64,000 nt of DNA from Spirochaetia bacterium (GCA_009885105.1 VFLI01000031.1:1-64000); one strand, 5' to 3'. Counted from the first letter of the stretch, positions 1-10,090 are shown. The notes: generated by a model from the letters alone, not told the origin. Made by a program: numbers and translations.

Positions 1-92
1 ATAATAATAATAAAAATAATTCTGTTGACCGCTGCCATTAAGGGCGGGATAAAAGTCCTCCTGCTATTTAAAACGAAGAAAAAGATGATACT

Positions 93-1208
93 ATGTCAAA
101 AATGCAAAAAATCTTCACAGGAATCCTGCTATATCTGCCATTCCTGATTCTAACCGCATGCGGTGGCGGAAAAGGCGATGACAAACTCATTACTCTATCC
201 CTGCTCTATCTGCTGACCCGGCCCGCCCCTCAGCCCACAGTATCTACGTTTGCCGGATGCTGGCCTAATTATGGAAGCAATGACGGTACAGGAACGGCTG
301 CTTGTTTGACAAGTCCCGGTGGTATGGCGATGGATGCTTCTGGGAATATTTATTTTGTAGGCGGAAATAAAGTGCGGATGATCACACCGGCAGGCGTTGT
401 AACGACTATAGCCGGGTCGGGGGCATGTTCGAGTGTCAATGGCAATGGGATTTCTGCAAGTTTCTGCCTGCCAACCGCTGTTGCTATTGATGCGAGTGGA
501 AATCTTTATGTATCTGAAGAAACAAACAGCCTGATCCGTAAAATCGATACATCGCGAAATGTAACGACATATGCCGGCAATGCCGCCAATGCCTGCACTG
601 GTCCAACAGGCGGAATTGGTATTGCCGCCGACTTCTGTTTCCCAAGTGGCCTTGCGGTCGATAATGTCGGTGATGTTTTTGTGGCGGATACCAGCTACAG
701 ACGGATCCGCCGTATTGCGGCCAGCAATCAAGATGTTACTATATTTGCTGGCTCAGGGACTTGTGGAAGTGCTACTGGTAACGGTATTTTTGCCTCATTT
801 TGCAGTCCGGCTGGAATGACTCGCGACGCCATAGATAATCTATATGTTGCGGATGGCACAAGTAAAAAAATACGGAAAATTGATTCATCCCAAAATGTCA
901 CAACCCTAGCCGGTAGCGGAGTTTCCGGTACTCTGGATGGAACCAGTACAAGCGCTCAATTTAGCAGTCCCAATGCTGTGGCGCTCGATAGCGCTGGAAA
1001 TATTTTTGTTACTGATTCCCACCGGATCAGAAAAATAAACTCTTTGGGAAATGTAACCACTTATGCAGGTACCGGAGTTTCCTCATACCTTGATGGTCCT
1101 GCCAATCTGGCAAAATTCAATGGGACGGGAGGAATCGCAGTCGACTCCTCCGGAAATGTGTTCGTTTCAGATACCGGCAACCATGTCATCAGAAAAATAT
1201 CACCATAA
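93..1208 (+). CDS. NHL-repeat lipoprotein
   Basis: Predicted 371-residue lipoprotein. The N-terminus is a type II signal peptide: basic start, hydrophobic stretch, then the lipobox LTAC with Cys near residue 23. The mature part consists of about six NHL-type units of roughly 50 residues, each with an A(V/I)D..GN.(Y/F)V core followed by IRKI and a VTT.AG strand, which should close into a beta-propeller. Such propellers usually bind protein or glycan and are not enzymes. The stop codon lies 16 bases before the start of the giant RHS gene on the same strand, so the two are probably co-transcribed and the propeller may work with the RHS shell at the cell surface; that is inference. The region before the gene is AT-rich with an ATA run at positions 1-15. 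Confidence 0.85.
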   Translation: MSKMQKIFTGILLYLPFLILTACGGGKGDDKLITLSLLYLLTRPAPQPTVSTFAGCWPNYGSNDGTGTAACLTSPGGMAMDASGNIYFVGGNKVRMITPAGVVTTIAGSGACSSVNGNGISASFCLPTAVAIDASGNLYVSEETNSLIRKIDTSRNVTTYAGNAANACTGPTGGIGIAADFCFPSGLAVDNVGDVFVADTSYRRIRRIAASNQDVTIFAGSGTCGSATGNGIFASFCSPAGMTRDAIDNLYVADGTSKKIRKIDSSQNVTTLAGSGVSGTLDGTSTSAQFSSPNAVALDSAGNIFVTDSHRIRKINSLGNVTTYAGTGVSSYLDGPANLAKFNGTGGIAVDSSGNVFVSDTGNHVIRKISP

Positions 1209-1224
1209 AAAAAGAGAAAATACT

Positions 1225-4200
1225 ATGCGAAAAAAAATAAAATTATTAAAGCAGTTTTTCTTGAAAAATAAAAACAGCCTTCTCTCTCGCGCTTTCATAG
1301 CGCTTTTTTGCGTTCTTCTTCCTTCAGGTTTTTTTATATCCGCATCCGGCGGCGGCAGTCTTTTTCCCTCGCAGGGACTGCCGGATGTGACGGTTGGCGA
1401 TTCGGGGGCAGCCATCATCACTGTAAAAATAGAAGTTCCCCCGGCTACAGCAGGAATGGGCCCGGATCTGAATCTGATCTATTCCAGCAGCGCGGGAAAT
1501 GGAATGATGGGACCGGGTTGGAATCTGTCCGGACTGGCAACGATAGCCCGCGATTCCTCAAGGGGGATAAATTACTCCGGGGCGGATCGATACAGTTCTT
1601 CCCTGGGCGGGGAGCTTGTGCTGGTATCGCCGGGGCTGTATAAAAACAAATACGACGGGAATATCTTCTATTATCCAGCGGGCGCTTGCGGTGACGGCCC
1701 CTGTTCCTGGACAGCCATACTTCCCGATGGGAAGAAATACTTCTTTGGCGCCACGCTGGATTCTGTCTTAAACGGGCCGTCGCCGCATCTGTCCAGTGTT
1801 CGCACATGGGAACTCAACCGCGTGGAAGATTCGCATGGAGACTACTGGACTGTCGCATACTGGAAAGACGGTGGATTTCTGTATCCGCAGCGCATTGAGT
1901 ACACGCAAAATTCGTCTCTATCTCTTACTATCAGAAGCGTCGATTTTGAATATGAGGATCGTCCGGATATCAGCACGGGTTTTTCAGGCGGCGTGCGCGG
2001 GACTCAGACGCAGAGGCTGAACAGTATCGTCATTGAATACAATGGAAGCGAAACTCGCAGGTACGATCTGGAATATACGGAAAGCCCGCTCACGCTCATG
2101 AGTTTCCTGGCTCGAGTACGCGAATTTGTCGCCGGAAACGAGATTCGCGCGCCGCTTTCTTTTTCGTATTCAAACGAAGATATTGGGTACAGTGCGCGCT
2201 CGACAAATACAGCGGATATGGGTTTAGGTCCGGTCGATCAGAATTTTTGCAATCTTGGCGAAGCTGCCTGTGGGGAATGCGGTCTGCATCCCATCAATAC
2301 GATTGCCTGTACTGCTTGCATCGCGTACCATGCTGCCGGAGGTCCGGCCCGCTGCGCGGTGGGGAATACCTGGAATGTCGGCGATATCAACGGCGACGGG
2401 AAACTGGATTTTACAAGAAATATAGGTCTTTTTGGGCTCATCTCAAATTTTATCAACGCCGATAGCGTTCTTGCCACCTTCCTCAATGAAAACAGTCCCG
2501 TGGGATCGACCGGCACCGCCGATACAGGGCAGCCTTTTGGCGATCCCGGAACACAAACGTACGTCGACGTAAACGGCGACTCCCGCGCGGATTATGTGAG
2601 AAAAAGCCTGGGGACGCCTCTCGTTTCACTGAGCAACGGAAGCGGCTTTTTTACATATGGAACCTGGACCCTAACCAATGGAGTCGGGAACAATACGTTT
2701 TCACAATGGATCGACGTAAATAGTGATGGCAAGGCTGACTATGCCCGGCTGTTAGACGCGAACAACCTGTCTGTTGCGCTTTCCAACGGAGCGGTGTTTT
2801 CCTCCGACGTTCAAACCACCGGTGTGGATTCCGGCGTTACGGGCGCGGACGCCTTTCGCCAGATGGCCGATTTTGATGGGGACGGCTATGTGGATTTCTG
2901 CGAAATTCTTTCAGGCGACGTGGGAGATACCATACGCGTCTTTAAGGGAAACGGGGATGGTTCGTTTACGTTGCTGGGGGATTTCGATGTTGTCAAACGA
3001 GGACATCAGGATTTTCGGGCGCTTGCTGATGTAAATAGTGATGGATTTGCGGATTTTATCAGACAGGATGCAACTATTCAAGATGTGATGCGTGTTTCTC
3101 TCGGTACCGGCCGTGCTTTTGCGCCTCCCATTAGTAATCAAATTACAAATATCGGAGATAAACGTCGCCGACAACTTGCCGACGTAAACGGCGACGGAAT
3201 GCTCGATCTGGTTCGCTTCATCAATACGGGAACCGGCTACCAGGCGCGCGTCAATCTTTTTCGCAAAGATTTCTTTTACGGCAGTACGGACGGCGGCGGC
3301 GAAACGGACGAATTCGATCTGCCCGGACTCTGGGATGAAAATGCCATGAATTCGCAGCTGCTCGCCATGGCGGATACCAACGGCGACGGACGCGCGGATC
3401 TGGTCGGACCGGGACTGGCCTCCACTATAGCGGTGGTGTCGCTTGCGCCTTCGCGGCCGGGGCTTCTCACGCAAATCACAAACGGGGACGGCAAAACCCA
3501 GACGATCACGTATGCGCCTCTGCCCAATTCATCGGGAACGAATCCCGCTGTGAGTCAGAATTTTGGGGGGTTTTCTGTCATTGCCAATTCATCGCCGCAG
3601 TTTGTCGTACAGAGTGTCCGCATTTCCGGTCGCGGCGGACCCAAAGCCGAGACTGCGTATCAATATTCGGACAGCAGAATCAAGATCGGTCCCGGCAGGG
3701 ACGACGCGCGCGGCCTGGGATTTTCGCAAATCACGATTCGTCCGTACGTTTTTTCGGGAGGGCCCGCAATCCCCGGCGCGACGTATACGGTGAAATATTT
3801 CTGGCAGAACCATCCGACGCTCGGTTACGAGGGCGCCGGAATTCTGCGGCAGCTGGACGTTCTTAAAACAAGCGACAACAGCGTCGTTTCGCAGACAATC
3901 CCGGTATATGGCAGGCCTGCCGGATACGCGCATCCGCAGCTGATCAAGATTGCAGAGTTATCCAGCCAAACCACCGACTATTCCACCACGCCCGCGATTT
4001 CCACGCGCCAGAGTTTTACGGCTTTCGATTCCTTTGGAACGCCCACGCGCAGTTTCAACGAGCGCGATCTGGCGAATCCCGGCGACGATTCGACGACGGA
4101 AGTTACGCTGAGCTATCCGGCCTCAAATCCAGCCGGCCGGGCGGATTCCCAGAGCATCAACGGGAACGGCCAGAGCTATTCCGCCTTCGCGTACGATTCG

Positions 4201-7200
4201 AGCGGAAATATGACCGGGCTTTCGCAGGGGCTCAGCGAGAGTTCGCTCGTCACGACGACATTGCAATACAACGCCGCCGGAAATCTAACCGGACGCACTG
4301 TAAACGGTCAGACTGTTTCAATCGAGTATGATTCTGAAATCGCCCAGTTTCCGGTCAAAGTTACCGTGGGCGGAATTTTCACACAGATGGGCTACGATCT
4401 CAAACGCGGTTTGAAACTGTGGGAAAAAGATCCTTCGGGGACGTATAATGTTCAAAGCTATGACGATTACGAGCGTCCCACCGTCACTTCGCGCGGCCCT
4501 TCCAGCATTGCTTTTGTAAATACAACATTACAGGAAGTCAACTATACTCCGCAGCCCGGCGGCGGTCTTGTTATTTCAAAGTCCGTCGCTTTCGACGGCG
4601 ATTCTATGCGCGCGGAAAACACCGCTCTCAATGAATGGGGGCTGGAAACGTACAATGAGGGGCAGGGCGCCATCGGCATGATACGTCAGGACAGTTCCTA
4701 TGACGCGCATATGCGTAAAATTTCCGAGACGCTTCCGTATCCGTCGGGCGGCGCGACGGGCGGCGTCGTTAGCTATCAGAACGATTTTCTGGGGCGTGTG
4801 ACGCGCGTGGATATGCCAGGCCCGTCCGGCACGATTACGATTCTGAGCGATCCGCAAAATATAGAGACGGCGAGTTTTGGCAGCGAAGGGGGCGTCACAC
4901 ATCGCGGCTATGCCATTGCCGAAAATCGTCCCGGTGGGCAGACAATCTATACGTACAAAACTCTGGACGATAAAGTCATCCAGACGGAATACCAGACGAC
5001 ATTTGCAACTGCGTCTTCGCCTACGACCAGACAGAACGGATGGACGCGGATCCGGTATCATTACAATTCTTTCGGCCAGATCGTGGCCATCAGCCGGGGG
5101 ACTGGCGTCACCCGTACGGGTATTTCCGACAATCCCGCTCTGACATCACGGATCAATTACGATTCCTACGGTCGCAAGACGGGGGTCTTTGATCCGGACA
5201 AGGGCGTTACCACGTTTGCATACAACGCGGCCGGGCAGCCGGAATGCACAGCGCCGCCGGACGGCGCGACAACCTGCAAAACTCATGATGCCAACGGCCG
5301 CGTGACCACTCTCAGAAACGCAAGCGTGGCAGGAACCGTTATCGCCGCATACGTATACGATGAAGGCGAAAGCGCCTTTGGAGCGGGGCGACTGACCAGC
5401 ATTCAGGACGAATCCGGTCACCGGCGCATACACTACGATAATGTTTCCGGAAAAATAGAGCGAATCGAAAGAACCTACACAGCGAACGGAAAAATCAAGA
5501 AATTCGACATCGTGCACACCTACGCGCCCAATGGCATGCTCGTATCCCGCGCGTATCCGGCCGTAAATCTGCGCATTATCTACGATTATTATCCGGAAGG
5601 GATTGTAAAAAATATAAAGCTTTACGATCCTGACGGGCATATCGTATCCGATGGCAATGGCGCAGTGCTGGCCCAGTATCAGCCTCCGAACGCCCTCGGT
5701 AAGGTCCCAGGAGTCGTGTACGGCAACGGAGTCAGCATCGCGTATGACTACGGAAGCGCGGCGGGCAATCTCACCCGCATGCGCGCCGAGAGCGTTGTAT
5801 CAGGCCAGATCGCCGATTACAATTATACGGTCGGCGACACAGGTCTTCTATTGAACGTCACGGACAACACGCAGACAGGCGGCGTCGACCTCAGCGAATC
5901 TTTTCAATACGATCCAGCAAGCCGTCTTATCGCCGCGACCGGTCCCTACGGCGACGCGACTTCCCCCCAGAAATCATTGAATTATACATACGGAGTGGAC
6001 GGGCAGCCGCGCCAGTTCGGGGACAGGATGCTTTCCTACAACGCGGCAAATCCGCATCGTCTGAATACAGCTTCCGATCTTTCTTACACGTACGATGTCA
6101 GCGGCGGGCCGGGGCGCGGGAACGTCGCTCTGCGCAGCCGAGCGGGCGGAGAAACAAAGAACTTTACATATGCATACAATAATCGACTGCGTAGCGTTCA
6201 TACATACGACGCAAACGGCGCAAGCGACACCACTTTTCTCTATGACGTGGACGGAAATCGTTTTGAAAAACGCTTTGATGCCAACGGAATCGACATAACG
6301 ACGCACTACCTGTCGCCGGAATACCAGATCCGTTCGGACGGCGGGCAGGAAATCCACACCCTGCTTGTTTCAAAAATCGATGGACCGCTGGCGACTTTCG
6401 GTTTCAATGCGATTTATGAGCTTGCCGAGGCCCCCGCTTCATCCATCTACTACCGGGACAGGATTCTGGCCGGTCTGGGACGACTCCCGGAAATTCTGGG
6501 AAATGGCGGAATATCACGCATTGGCGGGATTTTCGGCATGATCGGTGAAGGCATGTACGGCGCAGTCGCGTATGATGAGAATATTTATCAAAAATTATAC
6601 TATATATCCTTTACTGTAACTTCTCTCTTCGCGCTATCTCTCATCCTGTTTCTCTGGAAAAAGCACGACAGCCGCGATCGAAAAAATCACACATCATTGC
6701 TTTTTCCCGTGCCGTTTCTACGCGGTGTATCTCTTGCGATGGTTGTTATCTTTTACGGAACCTTTGGTTGTATTGGAACCGAACTTCCTCCAGGAGCGAT
6801 TCCCGTTGATGGCACAATCAGTCCCGATGTCGATGGGCTTCTGGGTCATCATTATTATATCACAAATCAGGTGCAGTCGAATCATCTTGTAACCGACGCT
6901 ACCGGAAAACTCGTCTGCCGCTATGTCTACAAACCCTTTGGCGAGCTGAACATGGCGCTGACCAACGCGGACACAGACGGCGACGGCGTGCCGTTTCTGG
7001 CTCTGCAGAAATTCACCGGCCAGGAATACGATTACGAAACCGGCCTGTATAATTACAACGCCCGCACATACGATCAGGAAGCGGGTCGCTTTCTGCAGCC
7101 CGATGCTGTTCATAGCGAACACGCCGGCATGGACAACTACGATCGCTACCAGTATGCACACAACAATCCAGTGAATTTCACAGATCCGACGGGGAATACA

Positions 7201-8088
7201 ACAGCTTTTGGTGAGATGGGTCCTGGAACGACTGTGCCTGCAGGAACGATACCGGGCGTGCCAATTCCGTTACCAATGAAGGTTTTTGACTGGCGTAATT
7301 TTGATTGGCGTAATGTAGTTTCTGACCCAATTACCGGTGGAATGAAATGGGCTGGGACTTCTATGGGTAACGCCGCAAAGTGGGCTGGAACTTCCATGGG
7401 GAATACGCTGCATGAGATGGCCACCGGGGGAACGTACAGTCGTCATGACAATTATGATGGACTGGACGCGCTAAAAGACGCGGCTGAGGGAACGGCTGTA
7501 TTTCTGAGTTTCGTAAATCCTGCTTTCATGGCCGCGGCCCTGGGGACGGCAGCCGGAATTGTGCTTGTGGCCACGATCTGGACGGTAGCGGCGGCGGCGG
7601 TTATTATAGCCATCATCCTCGCGCCAATCCTCTGGTTTAATGCGTTTGGAGCTATAGGGTATGTCGCAGGGGCTTTGTATGGAGGATTGCATAAATCGAG
7701 TCTTAATCATATCCACTGGGATGGTAAGGCGGCGGATGAATTTGCGAAGAAAGGATTTGTGGCTGGTACAGTTGTTCAGGTTGTGGCTGCCGCAATTATT
7801 ACTGGGTGTACATTTGCTGCTGAAGTTTGCGCTTACATTATGGAAAATGTGCTTTTTGCAATTGCTGACGCCGTGCACTCGGGATACTTAATTGCCAGTG
7901 CAACTCTGTTTGCTTTGCCCATTATTGGGGCTGTAAGCATGATTAGCATAGGGTATGAAGCTTACAGATGGAATAAGCAAAAGCGTGGGGATGCCAAGAC
8001 GCAACAATATCATAATAGAATCGAGTCAAATCTGCTGGCTGTTATACTTTGCCAACAGGCAGGGCATGGATATTGTCCGGGGTATTGA
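1225..8088 (+). CDS. SpvB/FG-GAP/RHS-repeat giant protein
   Basis: Protein of 2287 residues. The reading frame opens at 1063, but ATG 1225 is preferred: it follows an A/G-rich ribosome-binding stretch (aaagagaaaa) and opens a basic plus hydrophobic export signal. Order of parts: SpvB-like domain (about residues 45-330; GMGPDLNLIYSS, GMMGPGWNL); seven FG-GAP/VCBS-type motifs of the form D(V/I/F)NGDG..D (about 385-735), likely calcium-binding; a TcdB-middle-like segment; many YD/RHS repeats (about 975-1700); two hydrophobic segments (about 1790-1850); the RHS core ending at NPVNFTDPTGN (about 1930-1992); then a variable C-terminal tip of nearly 300 residues with AGTSMGN repeats and several membrane-like stretches. 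This is the architecture of Tc/RHS shell proteins, where the tip is often a toxin. The tip matches no toxin fold I know. Export to the surface is inferred. Confidence 0.9.
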   Translation: MRKKIKLLKQFFLKNKNSLLSRAFIALFCVLLPSGFFISASGGGSLFPSQGLPDVTVGDSGAAIITVKIEVPPATAGMGPDLNLIYSSSAGNGMMGPGWNLSGLATIARDSSRGINYSGADRYSSSLGGELVLVSPGLYKNKYDGNIFYYPAGACGDGPCSWTAILPDGKKYFFGATLDSVLNGPSPHLSSVRTWELNRVEDSHGDYWTVAYWKDGGFLYPQRIEYTQNSSLSLTIRSVDFEYEDRPDISTGFSGGVRGTQTQRLNSIVIEYNGSETRRYDLEYTESPLTLMSFLARVREFVAGNEIRAPLSFSYSNEDIGYSARSTNTADMGLGPVDQNFCNLGEAACGECGLHPINTIACTACIAYHAAGGPARCAVGNTWNVGDINGDGKLDFTRNIGLFGLISNFINADSVLATFLNENSPVGSTGTADTGQPFGDPGTQTYVDVNGDSRADYVRKSLGTPLVSLSNGSGFFTYGTWTLTNGVGNNTFSQWIDVNSDGKADYARLLDANNLSVALSNGAVFSSDVQTTGVDSGVTGADAFRQMADFDGDGYVDFCEILSGDVGDTIRVFKGNGDGSFTLLGDFDVVKRGHQDFRALADVNSDGFADFIRQDATIQDVMRVSLGTGRAFAPPISNQITNIGDKRRRQLADVNGDGMLDLVRFINTGTGYQARVNLFRKDFFYGSTDGGGETDEFDLPGLWDENAMNSQLLAMADTNGDGRADLVGPGLASTIAVVSLAPSRPGLLTQITNGDGKTQTITYAPLPNSSGTNPAVSQNFGGFSVIANSSPQFVVQSVRISGRGGPKAETAYQYSDSRIKIGPGRDDARGLGFSQITIRPYVFSGGPAIPGATYTVKYFWQNHPTLGYEGAGILRQLDVLKTSDNSVVSQTIPVYGRPAGYAHPQLIKIAELSSQTTDYSTTPAISTRQSFTAFDSFGTPTRSFNERDLANPGDDSTTEVTLSYPASNPAGRADSQSINGNGQSYSAFAYDSSGNMTGLSQGLSESSLVTTTLQYNAAGNLTGRTVNGQTVSIEYDSEIAQFPVKVTVGGIFTQMGYDLKRGLKLWEKDPSGTYNVQSYDDYERPTVTSRGPSSIAFVNTTLQEVNYTPQPGGGLVISKSVAFDGDSMRAENTALNEWGLETYNEGQGAIGMIRQDSSYDAHMRKISETLPYPSGGATGGVVSYQNDFLGRVTRVDMPGPSGTITILSDPQNIETASFGSEGGVTHRGYAIAENRPGGQTIYTYKTLDDKVIQTEYQTTFATASSPTTRQNGWTRIRYHYNSFGQIVAISRGTGVTRTGISDNPALTSRINYDSYGRKTGVFDPDKGVTTFAYNAAGQPECTAPPDGATTCKTHDANGRVTTLRNASVAGTVIAAYVYDEGESAFGAGRLTSIQDESGHRRIHYDNVSGKIERIERTYTANGKIKKFDIVHTYAPNGMLVSRAYPAVNLRIIYDYYPEGIVKNIKLYDPDGHIVSDGNGAVLAQYQPPNALGKVPGVVYGNGVSIAYDYGSAAGNLTRMRAESVVSGQIADYNYTVGDTGLLLNVTDNTQTGGVDLSESFQYDPASRLIAATGPYGDATSPQKSLNYTYGVDGQPRQFGDRMLSYNAANPHRLNTASDLSYTYDVSGGPGRGNVALRSRAGGETKNFTYAYNNRLRSVHTYDANGASDTTFLYDVDGNRFEKRFDANGIDITTHYLSPEYQIRSDGGQEIHTLLVSKIDGPLATFGFNAIYELAEAPASSIYYRDRILAGLGRLPEILGNGGISRIGGIFGMIGEGMYGAVAYDENIYQKLYYISFTVTSLFALSLILFLWKKHDSRDRKNHTSLLFPVPFLRGVSLAMVVIFYGTFGCIGTELPPGAIPVDGTISPDVDGLLGHHYYITNQVQSNHLVTDATGKLVCRYVYKPFGELNMALTNADTDGDGVPFLALQKFTGQEYDYETGLYNYNARTYDQEAGRFLQPDAVHSEHAGMDNYDRYQYAHNNPVNFTDPTGNTTAFGEMGPGTTVPAGTIPGVPIPLPMKVFDWRNFDWRNVVSDPITGGMKWAGTSMGNAAKWAGTSMGNTLHEMATGGTYSRHDNYDGLDALKDAAEGTAVFLSFVNPAFMAAALGTAAGIVLVATIWTVAAAAVIIAIILAPILWFNAFGAIGYVAGALYGGLHKSSLNHIHWDGKAADEFAKKGFVAGTVVQVVAAAIITGCTFAAEVCAYIMENVLFAIADAVHSGYLIASATLFALPIIGAVSMISIGYEAYRWNKQKRGDAKTQQYHNRIESNLLAVILCQQAGHGYCPGY
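7060..7201 (+). repeat. RHS-core direct repeat, copy 1
   Basis: This 142-base stretch encodes ARTYDQEAGRFLQPD through the NFTDPTGN end of the RHS core in the giant gene. It is repeated at 9159-9300 with about a dozen single-base differences and no gaps, so the second copy arose by duplication or cassette exchange. Confidence 0.92.
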
Positions 8089-8089
8089 A

Positions 8090-8224
8090 ATGAGTAGATA
8101 TACTATAATTCTTTGCCTACTTCTTTATATTACCCCGGCTGCATTACTTGCCGAAGAGGAAGGAGTAGAAAACAAGTCATCCAGGGTTAAACATGAACGC
8201 GATCCTTTCTGGCTGTGCAGCTAA
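8090..8224 (+). CDS. Short secreted peptide, possible truncated paralogue
   Basis: A 44-residue reading frame whose ATG follows the RHS stop codon directly (stop 8086-8088, ATG 8090), suggesting translational coupling. It begins with MSRYTIILCLLLY and an ALLAEEE signal-peptidase site, so it looks exported, but the mature part is only about 23 residues. The leader resembles that of the 270-residue protein at 10091-10903 (MSRINCYSILCLF, then LLAEEK), and both follow an RHS tip. The simplest reading is a degraded copy of the same gene. It may not be a functional product. Confidence 0.5.
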   Translation: MSRYTIILCLLLYITPAALLAEEEGVENKSSRVKHERDPFWLCS

Positions 8225-8330
8225 AGCAACATCTCGCATAAAAAGCCAATGATAAACAAGAACGTGATATGTAGATTGCCGCAATATGGCTGTTCTTTAA
8301 TTATCCACGATAGCGGTTGTGAGAAATAAA

Positions 8331-8642
8331 ATGAAGGGCACAATTGCAAGAAAATTCGCCGTATCCGTATTGTTTCTTTTTATTTTTGAGTGTATGCGCA
8401 AAGAATATATAATCCAAGACTACAAATATGATCCTGCCAGGGAAGTCAGAATAGAAACGAAGGTCTTTTTCTATTCTGTTTTTTGGCTGATACCGCAAAG
8501 GAATTTTTTTCAAACAGATTTTTGTCCAGTAGAAAAAAAAATTGTCAGGATTATCGCCTATGACAGTTTATTGGACGGGGCTGTCTGCGGGTTAACTTTG
8601 GGTTTAATTTGCCCACATACCTTCGGAGCTATATGCCAGTGA
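8331..8642 (+). CDS. Small lipoprotein, Bor-like C-terminus
   Basis: Protein of 103 residues from ATG 8331; an upstream GTG at 8319 is possible. The N-terminus is basic then strongly hydrophobic and ends at FEC, a plausible lipobox, so a surface or periplasmic lipoprotein is likely. The C-terminal stretch GLTLGLICPHTFGAIC follows the pattern of the lambda Bor/Iss lipoprotein family (alternating hydrophobic/Gly, ending in a Cys). The start of the next gene lies inside its 3' end (10-base overlap). Its place next to RHS tips suggests an accessory or immunity role, which is not shown by the sequence. Confidence 0.6.
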   Translation: MKGTIARKFAVSVLFLFIFECMRKEYIIQDYKYDPAREVRIETKVFFYSVFWLIPQRNFFQTDFCPVEKKIVRIIAYDSLLDGAVCGLTLGLICPHTFGAICQ

Positions 8643-8974
8643 AATTTCTTCCCGTCATTCTTGTATTTGCTCTGCTGCGCTGTGCCATCGCTACTGTGCA
8701 TTTTTCGGAGGAGGAAAATTTTATTCATAAAAATGTTATATATGATATTAATAACAAAGATGTGATCTCCTCACACCCGGATCGAGTTTTCTACAGCCCG
8801 GATTCCTTTCTCGATAAAGTATTAGACCTTCGAGATTTTTGCGACGGAAGACGGATTGTAAGGATAAAACTAATGATGAATAGCATAAGTGAAATTTGGT
8901 GCGCAGAGGAAGCATCGCCCTCCGGAAATGAACAAGATAATAAAAAAGAAAAATCAGCATCCGGTTCAGAATAA
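8633..8974 (+). CDS. Small lipoprotein, unknown
   Basis: Protein of 113 residues from ATG 8633, overlapping the previous gene by 10 bases, so probably translated from the same message. The leader MPVKFLPVILVFALLRC carries a lipobox-like LLRC with Cys at residue 17. The mature part is charged, with a low-complexity Asn/Lys/Ser tail (residues about 98-113). I do not recognise a family. It lies just upstream of the orphan RHS tip cassette. Confidence 0.55.
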   Translation: MPVKFLPVILVFALLRCAIATVHFSEEENFIHKNVIYDINNKDVISSHPDRVFYSPDSFLDKVLDLRDFCDGRRIVRIKLMMNSISEIWCAEEASPSGNEQDNKKEKSASGSE

Positions 8975-9069
8975 TCATGGGCATACCGACCGCTTTATGA
9001 ATGCAGTTAGTTCGGTAAAGGATAAAGGTACATCGTGCAGTGTCAATCTACTCCGTCAGCGCCGCTCTC

Positions 9070-9148
9070 GGACATCCATGTCCTTCGCGACGTCAGTGCA
9101 TCCATGCACAAGTCCCAGCGATGCCCGACGCCGCCGGTTTCCGGTGGC
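9070..9148. repeat. Array of three short hairpins
   Basis: Three consecutive inverted repeats: 9070-9083 (GGACAT, 2-base loop, ATGTCC), 9096-9109 (GTGCAT, 2-base loop, ATGCAC) and 9130-9148 (GCCGCCGG, TTT, CCGGTGGC, with one G-T pair). They end 10 bases before the duplicated RHS core begins. Similar compact hairpin clusters occur at 58265-58292 and 60024-60074. Confidence 0.7.
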
Positions 9149-9158
9149 GGGGCGGCCA

Positions 9159-9300
9159 GCCCGAACATACGACCAGGAAGCGGGTCGCTTTCTCCAGCCC
9201 GACGCTGTTCACAGCGAACACGCCGGCATGGACAACTACGATCGCTACCAGTATGCGCATAACAATCCGATCAATTTTACGGATCCGACGGGGAATACAA
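9159..9300 (+). repeat. RHS-core direct repeat, copy 2
   Basis: Second copy of the 142-base core segment at 7060-7201. The similarity starts abruptly in the ARTYDQEA codons and fades after the GGGGAATACAA that ends the DPTGNT codons, leaving two different tips downstream. Confidence 0.92.
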
Positions 9301-10076
9301 CGGATTTTGGGGAGATTGTGAAAGCGATGCAGGGTGGGATTGCATTGGCCGGGACCAACATAGGAAATGGGGCAAAATTTGTCGGGACCAACATAGGGAA
9401 CGGAGCAAAATGGATTTCAGGGGGATTGAAAAGGGCTGGAGATACTTATTCAAATTTAGTTTTTGGTAAGGATCATAATTGCCCTTCTGCGAGTGACTGT
9501 GGTTTGAAGAAGGCAGGCGAGTATGTGATGGCTCACCCGCTTCAGGTTGTTGGGTATTTGTTGATGATGGTTGGCGTGATTCTTTCTTCAATTCTTATTG
9601 CTGTTGTCGGAATGGTGGCGTTCTGGGTCGGTTATCTTTATGAAAATGCTCATAAAATACCTGAATGGTGGAATGATATTCAGCATGGATATAAACCATC
9701 TGGCGAACAGAAACTCATTTACTTGATGATTTCCGATCATGCCTGCGACACCGCAGCTGATCCCGATAAATGTCAGCTAATAGTTAATTTCTTACTGACA
9801 GAGCATAATCAAAATCAGAAAAAAAAGCACAGAAGAAGGCAGTGTGGAGATCTTTGCGGCGCTTTTGAGATACCTCAAGCACGATTCAATGGACTGAGTT
9901 ATGAATACTCAGATAATAATGCGCAAAAAGCTTATTGCTCTGGAGCGTTAGCCTACTACACTTTAAATCCAGGACCTTCAATTAGTATAGACACGCCAGT
10001 AGGAATTTATACCGTTACAGCAAGACAGGCAGTAGTTCTAGCGTGTGGATCAGTTCTTGGCTCAGCTGGCAATTAA
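9159..10076 (+). pseudogene. Orphan RHS core plus C-terminal tip cassette
   Basis: The open frame extends upstream to 8889, but the residues before 9159 overlap the preceding lipoprotein gene and a hairpin array and look non-coding. From ARTYDQEAGRFLQPD the frame matches the RHS core of the giant gene, then diverges after DPTGNTT into a different tip of about 260 residues with TNIGNGAK repeats, a membrane-like stretch (VVGYLLMMVGVILSS and on) and a Cys-containing end. It has no RHS shell and no convincing start. This is the typical form of a displaced RHS tip that can be swapped into the expressed gene by recombination across the shared core. Whether it is silent is inferred. Confidence 0.8.
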
Positions 10077-10090
10077 AAGGTCGCGCAGTA

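Noticed and set aside
8889-9158. Upstream part of the frame leading to the orphan RHS tip
   Set aside because: It overlaps a lipoprotein gene and a hairpin array, uses a GTG without a ribosome site, and its translation is not protein-like, so it was not counted as coding.
8633-10076. Insertion sequence or prophage around the RHS cassette
   Set aside because: No transposase, integrase or terminal inverted repeats were found; the 142-base repeat is RHS core coding sequence.
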